The position numbers and the translations under genes were made by a program. A DNA stretch of 59,837 nucleotides from Nitrospina sp. UBA6727 (GTDB lineage: Bacteria; Nitrospinota; Nitrospinia; Nitrospinales; VA-1), in assembly GCA_002454045.1 (NCBI GenBank), contig DKID01000012.1, positions 1 to 59,837 of the forward strand. Reading direction: 5' to 3'. The notes under the pieces are model-generated. The model saw only the letters and a list, made by a program, of their open reading frames with translations, was not told where the DNA came from and made no database searches. This document shows, one piece after another, positions 51,793 to 59,837 of the stretch; position 1 is the stretch's first letter; every line of letters begins with the position of its first letter.

Positions 51793-51821
51793 TTGACAAA
51801 CCCCGCAGGGTCATCTATATT
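51793..51821 (+). promoter_or_regulatory. Strong sigma70 promoter of the bifunctional-nuclease gene
   Basis: TTGACA, a 17-base spacer and TATATT. It lies 75 bases upstream of the ATG at 51896, downstream of the sigma/anti-sigma pair. Confidence 0.75.
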
Positions 51822-51895
51822 TTTTAGTCAGCGTGCATTAGGTTTCGCGCATGCAACCAGTTATCGTTTTGTGATTCACTTTTGAGGTAAAGGAA

Positions 51896-52384
51896 ATGGT
51901 CGAGATGAGAGTCGAGGGCCTGACGTTGGATCCGCTCACCAACATGCCCATCATAATTTTGCGAGACTCAACCGGTTCCAAAGCTCTTCCTATATGGGTC
52001 GGTTATTTTGAAGCCAACGCGATCGCTTTGGAAATAGAAAGCATTTCCACGCCACGCCCGATGACGCATGACTTGCTCAAAAACCTAATCAAAAATATGA
52101 AGGCGGAAGTCAATCACATCCTCGTCAACGAATTAAAGGACAACACCTTTTACGCCGTCATTTCCGTGGCGTGCGGAAACCGTACTATTTCCATAGACTC
52201 GCGTCCCTCCGATGCCATAGCACTAGCGTTGCGAACCAAGTCGCCCATTTACGTTGAAGAAAAAGTGATTGAAGCCGCCAAAAGTTTGGACCTCCCCGAC
52301 CCAGAAAAAATCAAAACGAATGATGACAAGCAATGGCGAGACTGGCTGGATAAAATTAAGCCGGAGGACTTCGGCAGACTTTGA
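51896..52384 (+). CDS. Bifunctional-nuclease (BFN/DUF151) family protein
   Basis: 162 residues. The family core is VEGLTLDPLTNMPIIILRD, SKALPIWVGYFEANAIALE, PRPMTHDLLKNLI and the SRPSDAIALALRTKSPIYV signature. The Thermotoga homologue has nuclease activity reported in plants and structural studies; the function in bacteria is unclear. GAGGTAAAGGAA is the ribosome-binding site. Followed by nadK after 141 bases. Confidence 0.9.
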   Translation: MVEMRVEGLTLDPLTNMPIIILRDSTGSKALPIWVGYFEANAIALEIESISTPRPMTHDLLKNLIKNMKAEVNHILVNELKDNTFYAVISVACGNRTISIDSRPSDAIALALRTKSPIYVEEKVIEAAKSLDLPDPEKIKTNDDKQWRDWLDKIKPEDFGRL

Positions 52385-52525
52385 CACCATCCATAGAACA
52401 ATACCGGAGTCCCCGCCCGCCGCAATTTCCCACGCCCTACTGCCCCGCCACGCCGCTATGATTTTCGATGCGCGGTTGCTCCCCGAAACTCAAGCCAGCC
52501 CCATAATTTTGGTGAAGAGGGACCA

Positions 52526-53404
52526 GTGAAAAACGTAGGATTATTTTGCAAGCAACGTCCCGCCGTAAGCCAAAAAGTGGTGAGCGATTTAGCGCAATGG
52601 TTGCGAGCAAAAGGTTGCAACCTTTATGTAGACCAAAGCACCGCCAAGTTAATCGGCGAGACGGCCCCCTGCTCGCAAGAAGAAATCCCCGCCCGCGCCG
52701 ACCTGCTCATCGTACTTGGAGGGGACGGAACTTTGTTGAGCGTGGCGCACATCGCCCACCCGCACGACGTCCCCGTTTTGGGAGTCAACCTCGGAAGCCT
52801 GGGGTTTTTGACCGAGACCACCTTGGACGACCTCTACCCAACTTTGCAAAGCACTTTGGCCGGCGAATGCAAAATTGAACGGCGCATGTTGCTGAATGCC
52901 TCCCTCTGGCGCGACGAAACCAAGTTGCACGATTTTAATATATTGAACGAGATTGTCATCAACAAGAGCGCCTTGGCGAGAATCGTAAATCTCACAGTAC
53001 AAGTTGACGAACAACTCATGACATCATACCGCGCCGATGGGTTGATAATCGCCACGCCCACAGGCTCCACCGCGTATTCGCTTTCGGCGGGAGGACCCAT
53101 CATTCATCCCAGTATGCACGCCTTGGTGTTGAGTCCGATATGCCCGTTCACCCTGACAAACCGACCCATCGTCATCCCCGACACATCCAAGATTCAAGTG
53201 CAACTGACCAAGCGCAACGAAGACGAAGACGTCGGAATCACGCTTGACGGGAAGATGGGTTACGCGATGAAGTCGGGAGACATTTTGAAAGCAGAAAAAG
53301 CCCGCGTCTCCGTGAGGCTGATACAAGCCCCCGGCAAAAACTATTACCAAACCCTGCGGAAAAAACTTCATTGGGGCGGCGGCGCCGCGGAAAATAAAAT
53401 CTGA
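52526..53404 (+). CDS. nadK: NAD kinase
   Basis: Phosphorylates NAD to NADP. The 292 residues contain LLIVLGGDGTLLSVAH (GGDG catalytic motif), VLGVNLGSLGFLTE, FNILNEIVINKSALARIV (NE/D motif), YRADGLIIATPTGSTAYSL and ICPFTLTNRPIVIP. GTG start with GAAGAGGGACCA upstream. Confidence 0.96.
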   Translation: MKNVGLFCKQRPAVSQKVVSDLAQWLRAKGCNLYVDQSTAKLIGETAPCSQEEIPARADLLIVLGGDGTLLSVAHIAHPHDVPVLGVNLGSLGFLTETTLDDLYPTLQSTLAGECKIERRMLLNASLWRDETKLHDFNILNEIVINKSALARIVNLTVQVDEQLMTSYRADGLIIATPTGSTAYSLSAGGPIIHPSMHALVLSPICPFTLTNRPIVIPDTSKIQVQLTKRNEDEDVGITLDGKMGYAMKSGDILKAEKARVSVRLIQAPGKNYYQTLRKKLHWGGGAAENKI

Positions 53405-53454
53405 AGACCACCGCCATCAAGTTTCAATCACTCCGTTTTGAATCGGATTAAATT

Positions 53455-54357
53455 ATGAATCAAAACATCACCGCCTGCGGCCAAAAAATAAATATCGGCA
53501 CCCGTGTGATTTCGTGGCAGGAAAAAGCAGGGCTCGTCTGCCCCAACAAAAGAGGCCGCGCCAACTGTTCCCATCACGACCCCAAACTCAACGACGCGCC
53601 GTCCCGACAAGACGCAGCCTACAAAATACGCAAACCCGAATCGGCGTACGCAGAACTAGTTCAGCACGTCCACCAATTCGTTTTACATTACGATGCGTGC
53701 TACAGTTCCCTCCACTGCCACCAACTAATGACGGCAAGCTCCTTCAAAGGTAGCCACTTCTACCTGGACCTCGACGGCACTCTTTATCAAACTTGCGACC
53801 TGTATTGGAAAACCAACAGCGCGCCCGCCGATGACCAACAAGGGAACGAAAGATCCGTCCATGTCGAAATGGCAAACTTGGCGTGGGAAGCTCTAGCCCG
53901 CGAATCAGAATGGCTCCACACCGACCGCGACAAATACCAAAAGAAAAAAGGACGATGGGTGTTGTCGCTCCCCGCCGCCTACCGCAAAAAAATTCAGACC
54001 GCCGGATTCCAAACCAGCCCATCGCGCACTTACGGCGAAAGAGGATACTTCAGCAGAAAGATCAACGGACGAGTAGTGCGCATGTGGGACTTCACCGAGG
54101 AACAATACCGCGCCTTGATAAAACTCTGCATCGGCGTCAACCACCTTCTGCCCGCAATCAAACTGCAAGTCCCCTTCGACAATAAATCCGGTCGACACCC
54201 TCTCGACAGACTAAAAAATTATTCCAAATATTCCGGCATCCTCGGCCACGCCCACGTGCAAAAAGGCGAAAACGGAGTCGCGCGCAAATACGACCCGGGG
54301 TCAGCCTTCAATTGGTCGCGACTAAAAAAAACTTTCGAGAAGCACGCGAAATCATGA
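53455..54357 (+). CDS. N-acetylmuramoyl-L-alanine amidase-like (Amidase_2/PGRP) protein
   Basis: 300 residues, no signal peptide. The zinc-amidase features appear in order: FVLHYDACYSS (first His), YLDLDGTLYQT, ERSVHVEMANL, and a late GHAHVQKGENGVARKYDPG segment followed by SAFNWSRL, matching the conserved H...K.DPG.aF.W of the family. The middle is expanded compared with AmpD, and a Cys-rich N-terminal CPNKRGRANCSHHDP is unusual. It may act on cytoplasmic muropeptides or be delivered outside. Overlaps the next ATG by four bases (ATGA). Confidence 0.75.
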   Translation: MNQNITACGQKINIGTRVISWQEKAGLVCPNKRGRANCSHHDPKLNDAPSRQDAAYKIRKPESAYAELVQHVHQFVLHYDACYSSLHCHQLMTASSFKGSHFYLDLDGTLYQTCDLYWKTNSAPADDQQGNERSVHVEMANLAWEALARESEWLHTDRDKYQKKKGRWVLSLPAAYRKKIQTAGFQTSPSRTYGERGYFSRKINGRVVRMWDFTEEQYRALIKLCIGVNHLLPAIKLQVPFDNKSGRHPLDRLKNYSKYSGILGHAHVQKGENGVARKYDPGSAFNWSRLKKTFEKHAKS

Positions 54358-54824
54358 AACGAAATTCTATTTTTCGGGACGAACTCCCCGGCGAAAAAAA
54401 AAGCATCATCAATCTGTTGATGACCGGTTACATCATCGCCATCTCCTGCCTAGGCTACGCCGCGTTCTTCTTCTACATCCACCTCGGGCAAATCGAGAGA
54501 ATTGTCGGAACCATGGACACCGAAACCTTGACGCCCGAACAAATAGAATTGTTGAAGAACCGAATCATCCGCAGCGCCAAGCAATCGAAAAGTGAAATGG
54601 TCGGCATAGCCATCATCGGAACTTTGGTTTGCATCATCGGCGGATTTTACACCGTCGGCATGATTATAAAGCCGCTAAGAAAACTGGTACGGTTTGCGGA
54701 AGCGCAAGGGACCACCGAACTTCCCGCCATCAAATCCAACACCGAAATTAAACAGTTGGCGACCGCGGTCAATCAGTTGACGGAAAACCTAAAACAAACT
54801 CCGCGCGCAGAAAAAGAACAATGA
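54354..54824 (+). CDS. Two-TM HAMP-domain protein of unknown function
   Basis: 156 residues. TM1 is LLMTGYIIAISCLGYAAFFFY and TM2 is IAIIGTLVCIIGGFYTVGMII, cut here to FFFY and FYTVGMII. A short periplasmic loop between them is followed by a HAMP-like segment KPLRKLVRFAEAQGTTELPA. It has no kinase or cyclase output. The ATGA overlap with the amidase suggests coupled synthesis and perhaps shared cell-wall-related function. Confidence 0.65.
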   Translation: MKRNSIFRDELPGEKKSIINLLMTGYIIAISCLGYAAFFFYIHLGQIERIVGTMDTETLTPEQIELLKNRIIRSAKQSKSEMVGIAIIGTLVCIIGGFYTVGMIIKPLRKLVRFAEAQGTTELPAIKSNTEIKQLATAVNQLTENLKQTPRAEKEQ

Positions 54825-54942
54825 CGGCAACGGCGGGGACGACGGTGACGGCGTGATGACGGTAGGACGGCAACGCGATGATGACGGCGCCGGTCGGTCA
54901 AGCCACATTCCCAAGCGCGACGGCGGGATGACGACGGCGGCG
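54825..54942. repeat. Low-complexity GACGGCGG tract between convergent genes
   Basis: About 118 bases of degenerate GACGGCAACGGCGG, GATGACGGTAGGACGG and GATGACGACGGCGG units. No coding evidence. Confidence 0.6.
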
Positions 54943-56499
54943 TCAATGTTTGAAATGGCGGATGCCGGTGAACACCATCGCTATTTTGTGTTCGTTGGCT
55001 ACTCGCAAAACTTCTTCGTCGCGGATAGAACCGCCTGGGGAAATGATGGCGGTGATGCAATTTTTCGCGGCTTCGTCAACGGAATCCCGGAAAGGAAAAA
55101 ACGCGTCCGACGCCATCACCGCGCCGCGTAAGGGTTTGCGCGCCTTCTCGACTGCGACGCGGGCAGAGTCGATGCGGCTCATTTGCCCCGCGCCGATGCC
55201 GAGAATTTCACGGTCTTTGGCGTAAACGATAGCGTTGGACTTAACATGCTTGGCGACGACCCAAGCGAATTTCATGTCCGCCATTTCTCGGTCGTCGGGT
55301 TTTCTTTCGCTGACCACTTTGAGTTGACCTTCGACATAAGTCATCGTGTCTGGACTTTGTACCAACAAGCCGCCACCGATTCGTTTCAAGTCAAACTTCG
55401 CCGCGGCGGCGGGAGACCGCATCGCCGGCATCTGCATAAGGCGGATGTTTTTTTTCGTGGCGAACACTTTCATCGCCGCCGAATCAAAGCCGGGCGCGAC
55501 GACGGCTTCCACAAAGTTTTTGACGACCTCCGCCGCCGCCTGAACAGTAACCGTTCGATTGAATCCGAGTATCCCTCCAAACGCCGACGCCGGGTCCACT
55601 TCGCGGGCGGCGACAAATGTTTTGCACGGGTCATCGCCCAACGCCACGCCGCACGGATTGGTGTGCTTGATGATCGCCACCGCGCCCGTATCAAATTCCT
55701 GCACCAACTCCCAAGCGGCGTTGAGGTCAATAAAATTGTTGAAGGATAATTCCTTGCCTTGAAGTTGTTGCGCGGAAATAATTTCGGACGGCGCGGGAGA
55801 ACTTTCTTTATACAACGCCGCGGACTGGTGAGGGTTTTCGCCGTAGCGGAGTTCCTGCACTTTGTCCAACGACTGATTCAACACGGCGGGAAATTTGGCA
55901 TCGTCATCCCATTTCCCGGTTAAATAATTTGCCACCAAAGAATCATAACGCGCCGTGTGCGCAAACGCGTCGCGACTCAACCGTCGGCAAGTTTTCAGCG
56001 TCACGGCACCGTCGCCGGATTTCATCTCGCGCAAAACTTTGCTGTAGTCGGCCGGGTTCACAATCACCACCACGTCTTTGGAATTTTTCGCCGCGGACCG
56101 AACCATTGCGGGACCGCCGACATCGATATTTTCGATAGCGTCTTCCAGCGAACAATCCTTCCGCGCGACCGTCTGCTCGAACGGATACAAGTTGATCGCG
56201 ACCATGTCGATGGGGCGGATGCCGTGCGCTTCCATCGCCTTGATATGCGCTGGCACATCTCTGCGCGCCAAAATCCCGCCGTGAACTCTGGGGTGTAGCG
56301 TCTTGACTCTGCCGTCCATCATCTCGGGGAAACCGGTGTAGTCGGATACCTGAATCACGGGGACGCCGGCGTTGCGCAACAAATCCGCCGTGCCGCCGGT
56401 GGAAAGTATCTCGATGCCATATTTCTGCAACTCGAGAGCGAAGTCCAATATACCGGTTTTATCCGATACGCTTATCAATGCCCGTCGAATGGGTTTCAT
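54943..56499 (-). CDS. purH: Bifunctional AICAR formyltransferase / IMP cyclohydrolase
   Basis: Catalyses the last two steps of IMP synthesis. The N-terminal MGS-like IMP cyclohydrolase domain has RALISVSDKTGILDFA, LSTGGTADLLRNAG, MDGRVKTLHPRVHGGIL. The C-terminal AICAR transformylase has LRYGENPHQSAALY, LSFNNFIDLNAAWELV and IKHTNPCGVALG, and ends MVFTGIRHFKH. Starting at the ATG at 56499 gives 518 residues, the family length. The frame continues upstream to 56730 through the 54-aa gene in another register, which I reject. Confidence 0.97.
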   Translation of the reverse strand: MKPIRRALISVSDKTGILDFALELQKYGIEILSTGGTADLLRNAGVPVIQVSDYTGFPEMMDGRVKTLHPRVHGGILARRDVPAHIKAMEAHGIRPIDMVAINLYPFEQTVARKDCSLEDAIENIDVGGPAMVRSAAKNSKDVVVIVNPADYSKVLREMKSGDGAVTLKTCRRLSRDAFAHTARYDSLVANYLTGKWDDDAKFPAVLNQSLDKVQELRYGENPHQSAALYKESSPAPSEIISAQQLQGKELSFNNFIDLNAAWELVQEFDTGAVAIIKHTNPCGVALGDDPCKTFVAAREVDPASAFGGILGFNRTVTVQAAAEVVKNFVEAVVAPGFDSAAMKVFATKKNIRLMQMPAMRSPAAAAKFDLKRIGGGLLVQSPDTMTYVEGQLKVVSERKPDDREMADMKFAWVVAKHVKSNAIVYAKDREILGIGAGQMSRIDSARVAVEKARKPLRGAVMASDAFFPFRDSVDEAAKNCITAIISPGGSIRDEEVLRVANEHKIAMVFTGIRHFKH

Positions 56500-56519
56500 C
56501 AAAATAAAAAAATTTGCGT

Positions 56520-56684
56520 TTACTGGGGAAGTTTTCTTTTGGGAGCCGGAGACTTTGATATAAGAAAGTTCGGGGTCAGCGCGTGAATCAGTTTCAACAT
56601 CCAGACCGGGAAGGAGCCGTAGGACTCCCAAAGTGCGGGTTCTTTTTTCGGGAGTTGGGCTGCAGGTTTTTCGGGGTCGGTCAT
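56520..56684 (-). CDS. Small 54-aa protein upstream of purH
   Basis: An ATG at 56684 with a strong GGAGAGGTG ribosome-binding site 5 bases upstream opens MTDPEKPAAQLPKKEPALWE then SYGSFPVWMLKLIHALTPNF and a basic tail ending KRKLPQ. A hydrophobic-amphipathic stretch (FPVWMLKLIHALTPNFLI) may contact a membrane. The stop lies 20 bases before purH. Family unknown. I consider it a real gene because of the ribosome-binding site and the match of its extent to the purH-upstream gap. Confidence 0.55.
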   Translation of the reverse strand: MTDPEKPAAQLPKKEPALWESYGSFPVWMLKLIHALTPNFLISKSPAPKRKLPQ

Positions 56685-56814
56685 CGTTCACCTCTCCAAG
56701 CGGGACTCGGCGGCGCGATTCACTCGCCAAGGTTTTAGTTTAGGTAGGGACTCATGCGAAGTGCAAAGTCTACACTTTTTCGCGTCAGTTTGAAAATATA
56801 AATCCGCGCGGGAA

Positions 56815-56869
56815 ACGCGACCACGACCGCCGCCGTCGCATCGTCATCATCATCGCGTCACCGTCGTTG
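56815..56869. repeat. Low-complexity tract upstream of the small gene and downstream of DUF6178
   Basis: CGCCGCCGTCGCATCGTCATCATCATCGCGTCACCGTCG-like DNA. It runs into the 3' end of the DUF6178 gene, whose final residues are basic and repeat-derived. Confidence 0.45.
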
Positions 56870-58687
56870 TCACCGCAACCGCCGCGTCGATGCTGGTCGG
56901 CGGCGAGTAGTAACGCAGAGACCTTGCGCAAATTTCCAGTCAACGTGGCGGGTCAGGTCGAGACTCCCAAACTGAGCCTCAATGTTTTTGGAACATTCGC
57001 CGAGCAAGTCGCGCAAACATTTCTTATCCAATTCCGTCCAAGCCATGGGAGTTTTCAACAACTTTTGTTCAAAGGAGGCGATGAGGTCTTCGTTGCACAC
57101 CTTCGCGTCGTCCCGGAAAATGTCTGGCAAGAAAATCATCTCCAGAAAACTTTTCGCCGCGACGTCGGTCAGCGGGTCGCAGGATATCCGACCAAATAAA
57201 ATATAATTCGCCAAGGCCGTGGTCACCAAAGTTAAAATGTTCATGGCGTCCAAGGTCTCGGGGTAATCAAATTCTCGCGGCGAAGATGAAAACATTGACT
57301 CGCGCAGTCCCAGTGCCTGCCTCGCGAAACGGCTGTAAAATTTCCATCGACCGACAAAATCATCGATGGCTTGGATATCCTTAATGGATTCCGGGTCGCG
57401 CCAATTAAAGGAATCCTCTCCCTGAATTATTTCCGCAACTTGCGGAAACCGAAAGACCAACGCGCCTAACTTTTCCTTGTCTTCCGACGAAATAAAATGC
57501 TCGATGTATGTACCATTTTCGTCGATGAAGGTGCTTGCCACCGAGCGCATTTGTCGCAGTTGTTGGTAGCCCACCTGAAAAAATGATTGCGTCCAAACTT
57601 TATCCAGCAACGCCGTGCCCTTTTCGGTGTCCCCTTCCGCCCCCAGTTCCAAACCAATGTTTATATAACCCAGCGTTTTTCGCAGAGCCCGATGGCGGGC
57701 ATCCGTGGATGACAGGTCGAGTCCATCGGCGATGATGACCTTGTTGGCGAGGCACACGAGTTCCCAACGCAAGAGTTCAAGACGGCTTTCGTTTTTCAGG
57801 GCGGCGAGACATTGGGCAAAAAAAAGGGTTCCATCCAAATGAGCCAGAGGGTATCGGGGGGAAAGCCCGAAGCGGCTTGTCGGGAGTTCTTGCGGTGACG
57901 ACAATTTTAATTTTAAAGTTTCCGCATCGAGACGGCTGTAAATACCCATCGCCTCCCGAAATTCGGGGATGCCTCTCTCGGCGGTGCGATTCACCCGCCA
58001 TTGATAAGCCTTCTCTACCGTGATGGTAACGGGATACCAAATCACTGCTTCCAGCAAGTTGTACAAAAGTTTTTGATTCTTTTCGTACAGCAAAAGCAAA
58101 AGTTTTCTAATCTCTTTGCTGTTTTCAACTTTGAAAAAAATATCATAGACCCCGTCGGGGGAAAAATGTTCCAGCCCCTCCGCCCCTTCGTAAGAATCGG
58201 TCATTTCATCCTTCTTAAAGACTTTCAAAAAAGCCTGAAACAGGACGACCTTTTGGTCAAAATCTTCCCGCAAAAACCACTCCAGAATTTCGGGGTCGTG
58301 GCATTGGTCCAGCAAAACAATCCAATCCAACGCCCGCTTAGGTTGGAACTTGTCGCCCTGCCACCATTCCACATCAAAAATGTATTGGAGTTGCTCCGAA
58401 GAAGCCATGGACAAAACCAGAAGAGAATCTTCTTCTTTTACTCCCTTTATCAAATTATAAATTTCTTCCACCGGAAGGGACCGAGTCACCTCAACTGCCT
58501 TTTCGGAAAGCGCGAGAATATTCTCTTGAAGATAAGGATCAAGCCCGAGGATGCACCGCACCTGCTCTTCCACGGACAGGCTGGACAAAATATCTTCCAC
58601 CTTGCACGGCTGGGTTCTCACCCAATCCACCGGAAACGGCAAAGCCTTCTCGCCGAGTAAATTTTCTTTATTCATTGCATCGATCAT
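56870..58687 (-). CDS. DUF6178-family protein
   Basis: 605 residues, largely helical, no catalytic signature. It matches DUF6178, a family found mainly in Deltaproteobacteria-like groups: ILSSLSVEEQVRCILGLDP, LPVEEIYNLIKGVKEED, SSEQLQYIFDVEWWQGD, DPEILEWFLREDFDQKV and FSPDGVYDIFFK. The last ~15 residues (TRRRPASTRRLR) are encoded by low-complexity DNA, suggesting extension by readthrough into repeats. The start has a plausible AGAATTATG context. Possibly cotranscribed with pgeF, which ends 31 bases upstream of its start. Confidence 0.8.
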   Translation of the reverse strand: MIDAMNKENLLGEKALPFPVDWVRTQPCKVEDILSSLSVEEQVRCILGLDPYLQENILALSEKAVEVTRSLPVEEIYNLIKGVKEEDSLLVLSMASSEQLQYIFDVEWWQGDKFQPKRALDWIVLLDQCHDPEILEWFLREDFDQKVVLFQAFLKVFKKDEMTDSYEGAEGLEHFSPDGVYDIFFKVENSKEIRKLLLLLYEKNQKLLYNLLEAVIWYPVTITVEKAYQWRVNRTAERGIPEFREAMGIYSRLDAETLKLKLSSPQELPTSRFGLSPRYPLAHLDGTLFFAQCLAALKNESRLELLRWELVCLANKVIIADGLDLSSTDARHRALRKTLGYINIGLELGAEGDTEKGTALLDKVWTQSFFQVGYQQLRQMRSVASTFIDENGTYIEHFISSEDKEKLGALVFRFPQVAEIIQGEDSFNWRDPESIKDIQAIDDFVGRWKFYSRFARQALGLRESMFSSSPREFDYPETLDAMNILTLVTTALANYILFGRISCDPLTDVAAKSFLEMIFLPDIFRDDAKVCNEDLIASFEQKLLKTPMAWTELDKKCLRDLLGECSKNIEAQFGSLDLTRHVDWKFAQGLCVTTRRRPASTRRLR

Positions 58688-58718
58688 AATTCTGCGCTAT
58701 TAAAAATCTGGAAACCCA

Positions 58719-59498
58719 TCATGGGCGCAACATAATTGTTGAGAGGATTCTTCCTGTTCTTCCTTCGCGTCGATAGGAATACATTTTTCGAGCAGAGCAA
58801 CAAGTACAATAATCCATTGAAAAAATATTTTCCTGAAGGAGACCGGCTTTTTTACCTTCCATTTTGTTCACCGCAATCAAGTCCAGAAAATATTTACCAG
58901 ACAGACCGTCCCGAAACCAACCCGTCTCATCAGGAAACATTTTTCTAAACGGTCGAACGCAATCCTCACGCACCTCATAGCAGCATCCTCCAATCGCTGG
59001 CCCAAAACCTGTTATCAGACCTTCAGGCCGGGATCCATACACGCGGCCCATTTCCCTAACTACTTTAAAAAGAATACTTTGCTCCGACCCCTTCCGTCCG
59101 GCATGAACGACCGCGATTACTTTTAACCGCGGGTCATAAATCAAAATGGGAAGACAATCCGCGGTAAAAACTCCGATGGGCTTTCCAGAAAGATGCGTCA
59201 CCAAAGCATCGGCAGAAATTTTCATCGTCTCACTAGAAGCGAGGCTTGCATCACTCAACACAAAAATTTTATCGCCATGAACTTGGTTAACAAAAAAAAG
59301 ACTACGGTTTGTTATTCCGATGGATTCTAAAAACACTTTCAAATGATCTTTTGTTTTCCCAAAATTATCATCACCTAAGAAAGAAAAGTTTTTAATTTCG
59401 CCTTGATCGTTTTCAAAACAACGGGGACTGATGGCGTGAACTAACTCGGGAAATTTATCAAACTGATTAAATTTTAATTTTTCAAGCGAAGCATTCAT
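58719..59498 (-). CDS. pgeF: PgeF/YfiH multicopper-like purine nucleoside/peptidoglycan editing factor
   Basis: 259 residues of the YfiH (laccase-domain) family, implicated in peptidoglycan precursor editing and purine nucleoside phosphorolysis. Metal-binding signature segments are NQVHGDKIFV, TADCLPILIYDP, VVHAGRKGSEQ and ITGFGPAIGGCCYEVRED. The His/Cys zinc ligands are retained. It has a promoter candidate directly upstream. Confidence 0.92.
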   Translation of the reverse strand: MNASLEKLKFNQFDKFPELVHAISPRCFENDQGEIKNFSFLGDDNFGKTKDHLKVFLESIGITNRSLFFVNQVHGDKIFVLSDASLASSETMKISADALVTHLSGKPIGVFTADCLPILIYDPRLKVIAVVHAGRKGSEQSILFKVVREMGRVYGSRPEGLITGFGPAIGGCCYEVREDCVRPFRKMFPDETGWFRDGLSGKYFLDLIAVNKMEGKKAGLLQENIFSMDYCTCCSARKMYSYRREGRTGRILSTIMLRP

Positions 59499-59550
59499 AA
59501 AAAATAAATTATTTTTACAAACCTATTTAGAGTGTTCAGAAAATCAATTC

Positions 59551-59580
59551 AGTATACTCGTAATGATTTTAAAAAACCAA
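59551..59580 (-). promoter_or_regulatory. Candidate promoter of pgeF
   Basis: Minus strand TTGGTT, 18-base spacer, TATACT, about 53 bases upstream of the pgeF ATG. Confidence 0.5.
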
Positions 59581-59713
59581 ACGATGCGTTTCCCCCTTTA
59601 TTCATGCGGATTTTATAAGGTTCTATAAAATCAGCGCCTGTTAAATTTTTATTCTCGATTTTCACGGCGATGCAACGATCTGTCCACGGCATTAATTTTT
59701 TCTTAATATTCAC

Positions 59714-59741
59714 TTGACATCAAACGCTTATTGCATAGTAT
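59714..59741 (+). promoter_or_regulatory. Sigma70 promoter of the terminal Lys-rich gene
   Basis: TTGACA, 16-base spacer, TAGTAT, about 60 bases upstream of the ATG at 59802. Confidence 0.65.
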
Positions 59742-59801
59742 GGACAACGGTGTTTGGGTGCTGAAACGAATACCGATAAGACGGTAAGAAAGGTAATCTT
59801 G

Positions 59802-59837
59802 ATGGCAACCAAGAGAAAAGTAGCTAAGAAGAAAGCA
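59802..59837 (+). CDS. Lys-rich protein, 5' fragment (cut by window end)
   Basis: The first 12 codons read MATKRKVAKKKA after an AAGAAAGG ribosome-binding site. Lys/Ala start of this kind is typical of histone H1-like or AlgP-type DNA-binding proteins, but only the N-terminus is visible. Confidence 0.5.
   Translation, partial: MATKRKVAKKKA

Noticed and set aside
1..59837. CRISPR array
   Set aside because: The GACGG tracts are degenerate short units without constant repeat length or unique spacers; no cas gene is present.
1..59837. tRNA, rRNA, tmRNA or RNase P RNA genes
   Set aside because: No GTTCGAATC-type T-arm with a matching acceptor stem or other conserved RNA signature was found by eye; structured scans could not be run.

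Overview
The window comes from a Gram-negative (diderm) bacterium with a respiratory lifestyle. It carries a complete tolQRAB-pal envelope set, a Tat-dependent molybdoenzyme (MsrP), a class I cytochrome c and lipoproteins. Several families (DUF6178, the Methyltrn_RNA_4 SPOUT enzyme, a bacterial deoxyhypusine-synthase-like protein) fit a deep lineage of the kind once grouped with Deltaproteobacteria, such as Nitrospinota, SAR324 or Desulfobacterota. That placement is inference; no rRNA or tRNA gene was seen. Core genes are GC-rich. Many intergenic gaps contain degenerate GACGGYGG-type low-complexity sequence.

Layout. 128-5032 (minus): a translation/RNA operon rpsP-rimM-trmD-SPOUT methyltransferase-rplS-rnhB-recJ. 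5453-7821: a pteridine-reductase-like SDR, divergent from moaB and rluD. 7822-11075: an accessory, partly AT-rich stretch that I read as an integron cassette array without an integrase. It has four attC-like sites, an EEP-fold hydrolase, small ORFs including a two-gene membrane-protein cassette, a ~130 bp direct duplication, and a decayed sulfatase fragment at its edge. 11100-17882: rodA, rng, a BamE-like lipoprotein, an NNP-type transporter, ychF and a D-2-hydroxyacid dehydrogenase.

18163-22665 is a compact AT-richer operon and the most interesting part of the window. It encodes a C5-cytosine DNA methyltransferase, a GHKL (MutL/MORC-like) ATPase split into two overlapping frames, an unrecognised 277-aa protein and a DUF6339-like protein. 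It resembles the predicted MTase plus MutL/MORC ATPase defence islands, but no nuclease, helicase or Z1 partner is visible. I propose it as a candidate undescribed or minimal anti-phage/epigenetic system.

22843-34938: mutY, a CDF metal exporter, a deoxyhypusine-synthase-like gene, ispD, radA, a secreted coiled-coil protein, then pal-tolB-tolA-tolR-tolQ (minus, with a recognisable promoter and a terminator after pal) and efp. 35108-44686: a zinc-ribbon methyltransferase, a two-component pair, cytochrome c, an Lcl/DUF1566 protein, a small conserved protein, a radical-SAM/SPASM enzyme, a parvulin, maf, a zinc-ribbon peptide and a UMF1-type transporter. 44771-59837: a SurA-like PPIase, priA, a DedA/YqaA protein, cutA, msrP, an ECF sigma/zinc anti-sigma pair, a bifunctional-nuclease-family protein, nadK, an amidase, a HAMP protein, purH with a small upstream gene, a DUF6178 protein, pgeF, and the start of a Lys-rich protein cut by the window edge.
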